Source: an uncultured Paracoccaceae bacterium (GTDB lineage: Bacteria > Pseudomonadota > Alphaproteobacteria > Rhodobacterales > Rhodobacteraceae). From it: a stretch of DNA of 64,000 nucleotides. This document shows, in pieces, positions 38,029 through 45,567 of the stretch. Below the pieces are notes generated by a model, which was not told where the DNA came from, did not search any database, and worked only from the letters and a program-made list of their open reading frames with translations. The stretch covers positions 60,238 through 124,237 of the forward strand of contig CALMJS010000026.1 of assembly GCA_937864535.1 (NCBI GenBank), given 5' to 3'. The translations under genes were made by a program, and so were the position numbers. Within the stretch, counting starts at the first letter, position 1; each line of letters starts with the position of its first letter.

Positions 38029-39294
38029 ATGCGCTATGCCATCGTTGGGTGCGGGTCGCGGCATCGGATGTTCCGAACCGCCCTGACCAGCACCTATGCC
38101 GACCGCCACCAGCTGGTCGCCCTCTGCGATTCAAACGCGGTTCGTCTCAATCTGTCACTGGCCGAGGCGCCGGGGGCGGTTGGCTACCCGGCGGCAGATT
38201 ACAACCGCATGTTGGCCGAGCAGCGCCCCGATGTGGTGATCGTAACCACGCCGGACCACACCCACGCGGGGTATATTCTGCCCGCCTTGCACGCTGGTTG
38301 CGACGTGATCTGCGAAAAACCGCTGGCCACCACGCCCGAGGATATTTCGGCGATCATGGCGGCAGAGCGTGACACCGGACGCCGCGTAACCGTGGCGTTC
38401 AACTACCGCTACGCCCCCGCCCGCACGCAAATCCGGCAACTGCTGGCGGCAGGCACGATTGGCACGGTGACCGCAGTCGATTTCCGCTGGAACCTCGATC
38501 AGATCCACGGGGCGGACTATTTCCGCCGCTGGCACCGGATCAAAGGGAACTCTGGCGGCATGCTGGTCCACAAGGCCAGCCACCATTTCGATTTGCTGAA
38601 CTGGTGGTTGGCCACCACCCCGACCGATGTCACCGCCACCGGAACGCGGCGTTTCTATACCGACGCCACCGCCCGGCAGATGGACCTGTCCGATCACGGT
38701 GACCGCTGCGCCACCTGCCCCGCGCTCCCGCGCTGCGGGCTGGCCTTGCGACTGGCAGAGGACCCGAACCTGCACGCGCTCTATCAAACTGCCGAGGCCG
38801 AGGACGGCTATCTGCGGGACCGCTGCGTGTTCGCCCCCGAGGTCGAGATCGAGGACACCTATCAGGCCCATATCCGCTATGCCTCCGGCGCCAGTTGCAA
38901 CTACACGCTGATCACCTACGCCCCGTGGGAGGGGCTCGAGGTACGCTTTACCGGGACGCTGGGCGAATTGACCCACCGCCATACCGAGGTACATGGTATC
39001 TTTGGCGGGCTGCACCGGGTGAAAATGCCGGATCAGGAAATCATGGAAACCACCCTGCATCTGACCGGGCAGGCCCCACAGCCTATCGCGATTCCCCCTG
39101 CCAGCGGCGGACACGGCGGCGCAGACCCGCTGATGCTGGATGACCTGTTCCTGCCGCGCAATGCGGTTGATACTGATGGCCGCGCCAGCAACGGTGCAGC
39201 CGGGGCCTGGGCTATTCTGACCGGGATCGCGGCGGGCCGGGCAATTGATAGCCGCCAGCCGCAGGATATCGCCGCGCTCTTTGCCGCGCTCTAG
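38029..39294 (+). CDS. Gfo/Idh/MocA family oxidoreductase with cysteine cluster
   Basis: The 421-residue NAD(P)-dependent sugar oxidoreductase starts MRYAIVGCGSRH, has VVIVTTPDHTHAGY, the active-site lysine motif CEKPLATT near residue 100, and KASHHFDLLNWW. A central insertion carries CATCPALPRC and a later RDRCVF, giving four cysteines that could bind a metal or iron-sulfur centre, as seen in a subset of this family. The ATG at 38029 follows GAGAGG and comes one base after the upstream stop. In this operon it could oxidise or epimerise the monosaccharide released by the GH105 enzyme. The partner reaction is not determined. Confidence 0.88.
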   Translation: MRYAIVGCGSRHRMFRTALTSTYADRHQLVALCDSNAVRLNLSLAEAPGAVGYPAADYNRMLAEQRPDVVIVTTPDHTHAGYILPALHAGCDVICEKPLATTPEDISAIMAAERDTGRRVTVAFNYRYAPARTQIRQLLAAGTIGTVTAVDFRWNLDQIHGADYFRRWHRIKGNSGGMLVHKASHHFDLLNWWLATTPTDVTATGTRRFYTDATARQMDLSDHGDRCATCPALPRCGLALRLAEDPNLHALYQTAEAEDGYLRDRCVFAPEVEIEDTYQAHIRYASGASCNYTLITYAPWEGLEVRFTGTLGELTHRHTEVHGIFGGLHRVKMPDQEIMETTLHLTGQAPQPIAIPPASGGHGGADPLMLDDLFLPRNAVDTDGRASNGAAGAWAILTGIAAGRAIDSRQPQDIAALFAAL

Positions 39295-40193
39295 CTCTTG
39301 GTTTGCGGCGATGCGGGCGTGACGCCCCGCCGCAAACGCGCCTCTCGGTAGGTCATATAGCTGATCGCAGCGATGATCAGCCCACCCCCGAGGAGGACAT
39401 AGGGGTCAATCGCCTCGTGAAACAGGGTTGCGCCCAACAGCGCGGCCCAGACCAGCTGGAGAAACGTCACCGGCTGCGTCACGGTCATCGGTGCGCAGGA
39501 AAACGCCCGTGTCATGCAATAATGGCCCGCCGTCGCAAACACCGCCACCGCGCCCAGCCAGAGTGCCTGCTCGAGCGTTACCGGAACCCAGACCCACCAC
39601 GCCAGCGGCGCCAGACCGATGGTCACGGTGCCTGACAGGATCGCAACCACCGCCGCAGGCGGCGCCAGTGTCGTCAGCCGCTTTGCCACCAGATAGGACG
39701 TGCCGAAACACAGGGCCGCGCCCAATTGCGACAGATGCCCCGATCCCAACTCGCGCAATCCGGGCCGCAGCACGATCAGCGCGCCGACGATGGCCACCAC
39801 AATCGCGGCCATCCGCCGCCACGCAAACCCCTCGCCCAGCAACAGTGCCGCCCCCAGCGTCACCACAATCGGGTTCAGATAGCCGATCGCCGTGGCCTCG
39901 GCGACGGTGATCCGCGCCATGGCATAGAACCACAGCACGACCGCAGCCACATGCAGCGCCCCGCGCAGCCCGAACAGCGCCCAGGCCGAGGCCGGTAGCC
40001 CTTGCCGCAATACCCGCACCAAAACCGGCAGCAAAAACAGCAAACCCCAGACAAACCGGATGAACGCCGACTGCGCCGCTGGCAGCGCCGTGCCCAGATG
40101 ACGGACAACGCCATTCACCACGACAAAACACAGCCCCGTGGCCAACATCCAGATCACCCCCTGCAAGGGGCGATTCACCTGCGCGCTAACCAT
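39291..40193 (-). CDS. EamA/DMT family transporter
   Basis: The 300-residue membrane protein has ten hydrophobic segments as two EamA repeats (ARITVAEATAIGYLNPIVVTLGAALLLGE in two pieces in the first, CAPMTVTQPVTFLQLVWAALLG in the second). Such proteins export metabolites, often amino acids, and S-adenosylmethionine uptake types look similar; the substrate is unknown. The start at 40193 gives MVSAQVNRPLQGVIWML. Its stop overlaps the end of the oxidoreductase gene on the other strand. It lies 36 bases after the ArgO-like gene on the same strand, so co-transcription is possible. Confidence 0.87.
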   Translation of the reverse strand: MVSAQVNRPLQGVIWMLATGLCFVVVNGVVRHLGTALPAAQSAFIRFVWGLLFLLPVLVRVLRQGLPASAWALFGLRGALHVAAVVLWFYAMARITVAEATAIGYLNPIVVTLGAALLLGEGFAWRRMAAIVVAIVGALIVLRPGLRELGSGHLSQLGAALCFGTSYLVAKRLTTLAPPAAVVAILSGTVTIGLAPLAWWVWVPVTLEQALWLGAVAVFATAGHYCMTRAFSCAPMTVTQPVTFLQLVWAALLGATLFHEAIDPYVLLGGGLIIAAISYMTYREARLRRGVTPASPQTKS

Positions 40194-40229
40194 CTGCTGT
40201 ATCCTCTACCGTACCGCGCCACTGGACCG

Positions 40230-40832
40230 TCAGATCCCCCCGAATGCAAGCCGATATGCCACCGACACCATCATCAGCCCCACCGCCACATCCAGCAGCC
40301 GCCATGTCACAGGACGGCGGAACAGCGGCGCAAGCAGTCGCGCCCCAAAGCCCAGACTGCCAAAGAACACCCCCGACGCCAGCATCGCCCCGGCGCCAAA
40401 AACCCACTCTCTCTGCGGAAACTGGGCAGAGATCGACCCGACCAGCACCACCGTGTCCAGATAGACATGCGGATTAAGCCAGGTCAGCGCGATCACCGTT
40501 GCCACCACCTCGCGCAGCGACACGCGCGCACCGTCCTTGGTTTCTAGCCGCCCGCCACCCTGATAGGCGGACCGGAACGACCGCAGCGCGTACCACGACA
40601 AAAACGCCACGCCGCCCCACCGCAACACCGGCAACAGCCAAGGGACCGACACCACCGCCGCGCCCACCCCTGCCACGCCTGCCGCGATCAGCACCGCGTC
40701 AGACACTGCACAGACGGCCACCACAGCCATCACATGTTCCCGCCGCAAACCCTGCCGCAGAACAAAGGCATTCTGCGCTCCGATCACAAGGATCAGCGCA
40801 AGCCCGGTTTTGAATCCGATCCACATTTCCAT
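40230..40832 (-). CDS. argO: LysE/ArgO-type amino acid exporter
   Basis: The 200-residue protein has about six membrane segments and the LysE/ArgO signatures LILVIGAQNAFVLRQGL, CAVSDAVLIAAGVAGVG and TWLNPHVYLDTVVLVGSI. ArgO exports arginine and its toxic analogue canavanine; LysE exports lysine and arginine. The weak GGGTCC before the ATG at 40832 hints at modest expression. It is divergent from an ArgP-like LysR regulator, exactly the arrangement known for argP-controlled argO/lysE. The gene symbol is given by family and context, and the true substrate is untested. Confidence 0.85.
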   Translation of the reverse strand: MEMWIGFKTGLALILVIGAQNAFVLRQGLRREHVMAVVAVCAVSDAVLIAAGVAGVGAAVVSVPWLLPVLRWGGVAFLSWYALRSFRSAYQGGGRLETKDGARVSLREVVATVIALTWLNPHVYLDTVVLVGSISAQFPQREWVFGAGAMLASGVFFGSLGFGARLLAPLFRRPVTWRLLDVAVGLMMVSVAYRLAFGGI

Positions 40833-40900
40833 GGACCCGACCTAACGCCCCTGCCATCATCAATCAAATTAAAGATTCTATCATGGCATTAGGATAGCTA

Positions 40901-41785
40901 ATGTACGACGTGAACCAGCTCGCCGCGCTCGCCAGTGTGATCCGCTTCGGCAGTTTCGACGCCGCTGCGCAGGCCCTCAATGTCACGCCCTCTGCCATTT
41001 CGCAGCGGATCAGGGCGCTCGAAGAACATGTCGGCACGCCCCTCGTTCGGCGCAGCGCGCCCTGCGTCGCAACGCCAATCGGCGCACGTCTTGCCCGCCA
41101 TTTCGACGACCTCCGCCTCTTGCAAACCGCTCTCGACGCCGACCTCGGCCAGCCGACGCAGCCCGCGCCGGTCCGCCTCGCCCTGAACGCCGACAGCCTC
41201 GCCACATGGGCGCTGCCGGCCTTGGCGCAGGTGCCCGCGCATCTGTTCGACATCACCATCGACGATCAGGACCATTCGGCGGACTGGCTCAAGCGGGGCG
41301 AAGTCGCAGCCGCCATCACCAGCGACCCGGGCCCTGTCCTTGGCTGCGACAGCACCCCCCTAGGTCTGCTTCGCTATCGGGCCACAGCCAGCCCCGGCTT
41401 TGTGCAGCAGCACTTCGCGCAGGGGCTCACGGTCACCGCCCTGCGCTCCGCCCCCTCGCTCTGCTTCAACGCCAAGGATTCGCTCCAGAGCCGCTGGGCC
41501 CGCCTCGTCACCGGCGATGCGCTGGTGCTTCCGCATCATACGGTGGGCTCATCCACCGCCTTTGTGCAGGCCGCGCAGCTCGGCATGGGCTGGGGGATGA
41601 ACCCGGAACAGCTGATCGCCCCTCTGATTGCATCGGGCGACCTCGTCGACCTCGCGCCAGACGCGCCGCTGGATGTGCCGCTCTACTGGCAGGTCAGCCG
41701 CCTCCTCGGCAAACCCCTCGCCCCGCTGACCGTGGCAATCGTGACAATGGCGCGCGCGACGCTCCTCCCCTTTCATCTTTCCTGA
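40901..41785 (+). CDS. argP: ArgP-like LysR-family regulator
   Basis: The 294-residue LysR protein has an N-terminal helix-turn-helix (FDAAAQALNVTPSAISQRIRALEE in two pieces, about 19-42) and the effector domain with LALNADSLATWALPAL characteristic of ArgP/LysG/IciA. ArgP activates the arginine exporter when arginine is high, lysine acting as antagonist. It diverges from argO with 68 bases between them. The regulator probably binds there. The stop leads into an extragenic element and the terminator of yebC. Confidence 0.88.
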   Translation: MYDVNQLAALASVIRFGSFDAAAQALNVTPSAISQRIRALEEHVGTPLVRRSAPCVATPIGARLARHFDDLRLLQTALDADLGQPTQPAPVRLALNADSLATWALPALAQVPAHLFDITIDDQDHSADWLKRGEVAAAITSDPGPVLGCDSTPLGLLRYRATASPGFVQQHFAQGLTVTALRSAPSLCFNAKDSLQSRWARLVTGDALVLPHHTVGSSTAFVQAAQLGMGWGMNPEQLIAPLIASGDLVDLAPDAPLDVPLYWQVSRLLGKPLAPLTVAIVTMARATLLPFHLS

Positions 41786-41832
41786 AATACCTCGGGGGAG
41801 TCGGCATCGCCGACGGGGGCAGAGCCCCCAAA
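41777..41832 (+). repeat. dispersed extragenic element, copy 2
   Basis: CTGAAATACCTCGGGGGAG is followed by GTCGGC/GCCGAC pairing and GGGGGCAGAGCCCCC. It lies between argP and the leftward yebC terminator. Confidence 0.6.
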
Positions 41833-41835
41833 CAA

Positions 41836-41862
41836 AAACGGCGCCCTCTGGGACGCCGTTTC
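41836..41862 (-). terminator. yebC terminator
   Basis: AAACGGCG (41836-41843) pairs with CGCCGTTT (41854-41861), with an inner CC/GG pairing. Read leftward it runs into a T-rich tail (TTTTTGTTT), 24 bases past the yebC stop. Confidence 0.75.
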
Positions 41863-41885
41863 TTGTTCTTCTGGCCAACTGTGCC

Positions 41886-42629
41886 TTAGCCCAGCCGCGC
41901 CATCACCTCATCCGGCACGTCAAAGTTGGCGGTGACGGTCTGGACGTCATCGTCATCTTCCAATGTATCGATCAGCTTCATCAGCTTTTGCGCGGTTTCC
42001 AGATCCACCATGGTGCGGGTCTGCGGCTTCCAGATCAGCTTGGCCTCTTTGGCTTCGCCCAGTTCTTTTTCCAGCGCATCGGTTACTTCCGACAGGCTCT
42101 CCAGCGCGCAATAGATGAAATGGCCATCCTCATCGGACTCCACGTCATCGGCCCCCGCCTCGAGCGCGGCCATCATCACCGTATCCGCATCGGCGACCGA
42201 CGCGTCATAGGTGATTTCGCCGACGTGATCAAAGCTGAAGGATACCGAGCCCGTCGTGCCGAGGTTGCCACCGCATTTGGTGAAATACGACCGCACGTTC
42301 GACGCGGTCCGGTTGACGTTGTCGGTCATCGTCTCGACGATCACCGCGATCCCGCCAGCGCCATAGCCTTCGTAGCGGATTTCCGAATAGGTCTCGGCAT
42401 CGCCGCCCTGCGATTTCTTGATGGCGCGTTCAATCACGTCCTTGGGACAGGACACGGCCTTGGCCGCCTTGACTGCCAGACGTAGACGCGGGTTCTTTTC
42501 CGGATCCGGATCCCCCATCTTGGCGGCAACGGTGATTTCCTTTGCCAATTTGGAAAACAGTTTCGAGCGGGCGGCGTCTTGCCGTCCTTTGCGGTGCTGG
42601 ATGTTAGCCCATTTGCTATGGCCGGCCAT
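41886..42629 (-). CDS. yebC: YebC/TACO1 family translation and regulatory factor
   Basis: The 247-residue protein starts [25 protein letters not shown] and has the [23 protein letters not shown] and [12 protein letters not shown] segments of the YebC family. Family members assist translation of proline-rich sequences and some regulate transcription. The start at 42629 has AAGGGG six bases upstream; the open frame continues to 42701. It stands 75 bases downstream of the SLC13 gene on the same strand and ends at a terminator. Confidence 0.95.
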   Translation of the reverse strand: MAGHSKWANIQHRKGRQDAARSKLFSKLAKEITVAAKMGDPDPEKNPRLRLAVKAAKAVSCPKDVIERAIKKSQGGDAETYSEIRYEGYGAGGIAVIVETMTDNVNRTASNVRSYFTKCGGNLGTTGSVSFSFDHVGEITYDASVADADTVMMAALEAGADDVESDEDGHFIYCALESLSEVTDALEKELGEAKEAKLIWKPQTRTMVDLETAQKLMKLIDTLEDDDDVQTVTANFDVPDEVMARLG

Positions 42630-42704
42630 CGGGGACCCCTTACAGACAATCGGTAAATTTCGCGTCTCTATATGCCAGCGCCCGCATGGGGCGCAAGCCA
42701 AAGG

Positions 42705-44486
42705 TCACAATGGCCAGAAAACCGGGATGATCAGCGAACACAAAACCGCCAACGACAGGTTCAGCGGCACACCGACCCGCAGAAAGTCGCTGAACTTGTA
42801 TCCGCCCGGCCCATAGACCAGCGTGTTGGTCTGATAGCCGATCGGTGTCGAAAAACTGGCCGAAGCAGCAAACATCACCGCCACCACCAAAGGCCGCGGA
42901 TCCACGCCCAGCGCCTGCGCCAGCCCGATGGCAATCGGCGTCATCACCACGCCAACCGCATTGTTCGACACCAATTCCGTCAAAACCATCGACAGCGCAT
43001 AGACACAGAACACCACCAATTGCGGCGGCATATTCATCATCCACGGCGCGGCGGCATTGCCGATCATCTCTACCGCACCGGATTCCTCCAGAGCGGCCCC
43101 AACAGCCAGCATCCCGAAAATCAGCGCCAAGAGGCTGCCGTCGATATGTTCATAGACCTCTTCGGCATCGATACAGCGGGTCAGCAGAACAACCGCGACC
43201 GCCACGACCGACAGCAAAAAGATCGGCGCGACTTCGAATGCTGCCAGAACGACGATCCCGATCATCGCGGCAATCGCGATCGGGGCATGGCTCCGACGAT
43301 AGGCCCGGGCGGACGGCTTGGACACGTCGCCCAGATTCATTTCCACCGCGAGCCGCTGAATGTCCTCGGCGCCGCCCTCCAGCAAGAGCGTATCGCCAAC
43401 GCGCACGATCAGGTCGTCGATCTGCCGCCCGATGTTTTTGTCCCGGCGGTGCACGGCCAGCACATAAACCCCGAACCGGCGCCGCAACCGCAGATCGCCC
43501 AGACGCCGTCCGACCATCCGGCAATCCGGCGTGATCAGCACCTCGACCGTCGAGGTTTCCACCGCCGACACCTGATCCACCCGCTTGAGTTCTTTGTTCC
43601 GCTGCAGACTCAGCAGTTCGGTCATCTGCGTGCGCAAGACCACACGGTCCCCGACCTGGAGTGATACGGTCTCCAGCTCGCGCCGCAGCGACGCATCTCC
43701 GCGCACCACATCGATGAGCCGCACGCCATCGCGCTTGAACAACTGAACCCCCAGAACCTCGCGCCCGATCAGGTTCGAATCCGGCGGAATCACAGCTTCG
43801 GTGAAAAACCGCATCTTGGATTTGTCGGACAGCAGGGTCGCCATACTGGTCCGGTCAGGCAGCAGCTTGCGGCCGAACAACGCCAGATAGGACAGCGTGA
43901 ACACCGCCACGATCAGACCGATCGGTGTAATCTCGAAAATCGAAAACGGCTCCAGCCCGGCCTTGCGCGCCACACCATCCACCAGCAGGTTGGTCGAGGT
44001 CCCGATCAGGGTCGTGGTGCCACCCACGATGGTCGCATAGGACAGCGGGATCAACAGCTTGGAGGCCGAAACCCCCAAGGTGCGCGCCAATTGCACGAAC
44101 ACCGGCAACATCACCACCACCACCGGCGTGTTGTTCACAAAGGCAGAGGCCACAACCACAAACGCCATCAGCCCGACAAGGGCGAGCTTGGGATTGGTCT
44201 TGGAATATTTCTCGGCCAGATTGGTCATCTGCGCCAGACCACCCGTCCGCACCAACGCGCCCATCACGATGAACATCGCCGCAATCGTCCAGGGTGCCGG
44301 ATTGGCCAGCGTCTCTACAGCCTTGTCATAGGGCAAAATCCCCAGAACCAGCATGACGGCCGCCGCCCCGATGGCCACGACCTCCGTCGGATAGACTTCC
44401 TTTAGGAAAAGGACGAACATGCCTATGACGACAGACAGCGCCAACACCGCCTGTCCGGTCTGGGACAGGTTCAGCAACTCGACCAT
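42705..44486 (-). CDS. SLC13 family permease with RCK_C (TrkA-C) domains
   Basis: The 593-residue protein has two membrane halves around a cytoplasmic middle (about 215-390) with two TrkA-C/RCK_C-like modules (LIGREVLGVQLFKRDGVRLI and RMVGRRLGDLRLRRRFGVYV). Motifs AFVNNTPVVVVMLPV and TTLIGTSTNLLVDG in the first half and ELVSNNAVGVVMTPIAIGLA in the second are those of the SLC13/DASS anion transporters, including sulfate permeases such as SAC1. Substrate could be sulfate, thiosulfate or dicarboxylates. It starts at 44486 behind AGGGGA and is 70 bases from the ymdB-like gene. Confidence 0.88.
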   Translation of the reverse strand: MVELLNLSQTGQAVLALSVVIGMFVLFLKEVYPTEVVAIGAAAVMLVLGILPYDKAVETLANPAPWTIAAMFIVMGALVRTGGLAQMTNLAEKYSKTNPKLALVGLMAFVVVASAFVNNTPVVVVMLPVFVQLARTLGVSASKLLIPLSYATIVGGTTTLIGTSTNLLVDGVARKAGLEPFSIFEITPIGLIVAVFTLSYLALFGRKLLPDRTSMATLLSDKSKMRFFTEAVIPPDSNLIGREVLGVQLFKRDGVRLIDVVRGDASLRRELETVSLQVGDRVVLRTQMTELLSLQRNKELKRVDQVSAVETSTVEVLITPDCRMVGRRLGDLRLRRRFGVYVLAVHRRDKNIGRQIDDLIVRVGDTLLLEGGAEDIQRLAVEMNLGDVSKPSARAYRRSHAPIAIAAMIGIVVLAAFEVAPIFLLSVVAVAVVLLTRCIDAEEVYEHIDGSLLALIFGMLAVGAALEESGAVEMIGNAAAPWMMNMPPQLVVFCVYALSMVLTELVSNNAVGVVMTPIAIGLAQALGVDPRPLVVAVMFAASASFSTPIGYQTNTLVYGPGGYKFSDFLRVGVPLNLSLAVLCSLIIPVFWPL

Positions 44487-44556
44487 TCAAATTCCCCTGA
44501 ATCAAAGTTGCCCCATTTTCGCTGTTGCAGCAGAACAAGGCAAGGGGAACTGGGGC

Positions 44557-45384
44557 CTACCCCGCCACGGGCCCCGGCCCGGCAGGCGCCAATCGCCCAC
44601 CCTGCCGCACCATCTCGACACGCGTCGCCTTGCCCGTCCGGTCGTCGGTCTCGACATAGAGACCCGATAACGTCGCCTCGCCCATGGCGGGCTCGAACCG
44701 GTTCTTGACCATCCCGGTAATAAAGCGGCGCATCGGCTCGGCCTTCTGCATGCCGATGACGCTATCGTAATCGCCGCACATGCCCGCGTCGGACTGGAAC
44801 GCCGTACCGCCCGGCAAGATCTGGGCGTCCGCGGTCGGAACATGGGTATGGGTGCCGACGACCACACTCGCCCGGCCGTCGCAAAAATGGCCGACGCCCA
44901 TTTTCTCGCTCGTCGCCTCGCAATGGATGTCGATCAGGCTGGCCTGCACCAAGCCACCGGTCGGAAATTGCCTGAGAACCGTATCCAGCGCCGAAAACGG
45001 ATCGTCAAAGGGCTGCTTCATGAACACGCGCCCCAGCACCTGCGCCACCAGCACCTTGCGCCCGCGCCGATCCGAAAACACCCGTGCCCCGCGCCCCGGC
45101 GCCACCTTGGAAATATTCAGCGGACGAATGATCCGCGGCTCGGATTCGCAAAACGCCAGCATGTCCTTTTGGTCAAAGGCATGATCGCCCAGCGTGATCA
45201 CATCCGCGCCCGCGTCCAGAATCTCTTTGGCATGCTCCCCGGACAATCCGGCGCCGCGCGTGGCGTTCTCGCCATTCACCACGACAAAATCCAGCCCCCA
45301 AGCCGCTCGCAGCTTCGGAAGACCCTCAATCACCGCAGCGCGACCGCCGCGACCCATCACATCGCCAAGGAACAACAGTTTCAT
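44557..45384 (-). CDS. YmdB-like metallophosphoesterase (TIGR00282 type)
   Basis: The 275-residue protein begins MKLLFLGDVMGRGGRAAV and contains VVNGENATRGAGL, LGDHAFDQKD and GTHTHVPTADAQILPGGTA, the metal ligands of the TIGR00282 calcineurin-like family. Bacillus YmdB of this family hydrolyses 2',3'-cyclic nucleotides and affects biofilm versus motility choices. AGAGG precedes the ATG at 45384. It lies between an extragenic element and the SLC13 gene on the same strand. Confidence 0.9.
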   Translation of the reverse strand: MKLLFLGDVMGRGGRAAVIEGLPKLRAAWGLDFVVVNGENATRGAGLSGEHAKEILDAGADVITLGDHAFDQKDMLAFCESEPRIIRPLNISKVAPGRGARVFSDRRGRKVLVAQVLGRVFMKQPFDDPFSALDTVLRQFPTGGLVQASLIDIHCEATSEKMGVGHFCDGRASVVVGTHTHVPTADAQILPGGTAFQSDAGMCGDYDSVIGMQKAEPMRRFITGMVKNRFEPAMGEATLSGLYVETDDRTGKATRVEMVRQGGRLAPAGPGPVAG

Positions 45385-45436
45385 AGCGCCTCTCTATGCC
45401 CCCCACGCCCCGAGGACAAGCACCCCCTGCCCCGCC

Positions 45437-45519
45437 TTTGTGCGGCAAATATCCCGGGGGAGGGTCCGCAGGACCCGTGGGGGCAGCGCCCCCGCCCCGC
45501 CCGGCGGGCGGGCCAAAAC
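45437..45519 (+). repeat. dispersed extragenic element, copy 3
   Basis: CAAATATCCCGGGGGAG is followed by GGGTCC/GGACCC pairing, GGGGGCAGCGCCCCC, and an extra CGCCCGGCGGGCG hairpin not seen in the others. It sits between the ymdB-like start and the flavoprotein terminator. Confidence 0.6.
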
Positions 45520-45523
45520 GCAA

Positions 45524-45546
45524 ACGGCGGGCACTGGGCCCGCCGT
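45524..45546 (-). terminator. terminator of the flavoprotein gene
   Basis: ACGGCGGGC (45524-45532) pairs with GCCCGCCGT (45538-45546) around five bases. Read leftward a TTTGCGTTTT tail follows, 22 bases beyond the gene's stop. Confidence 0.75.
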
Positions 45547-45567
45547 ACGCTGGTGTTTCCGATGGCC

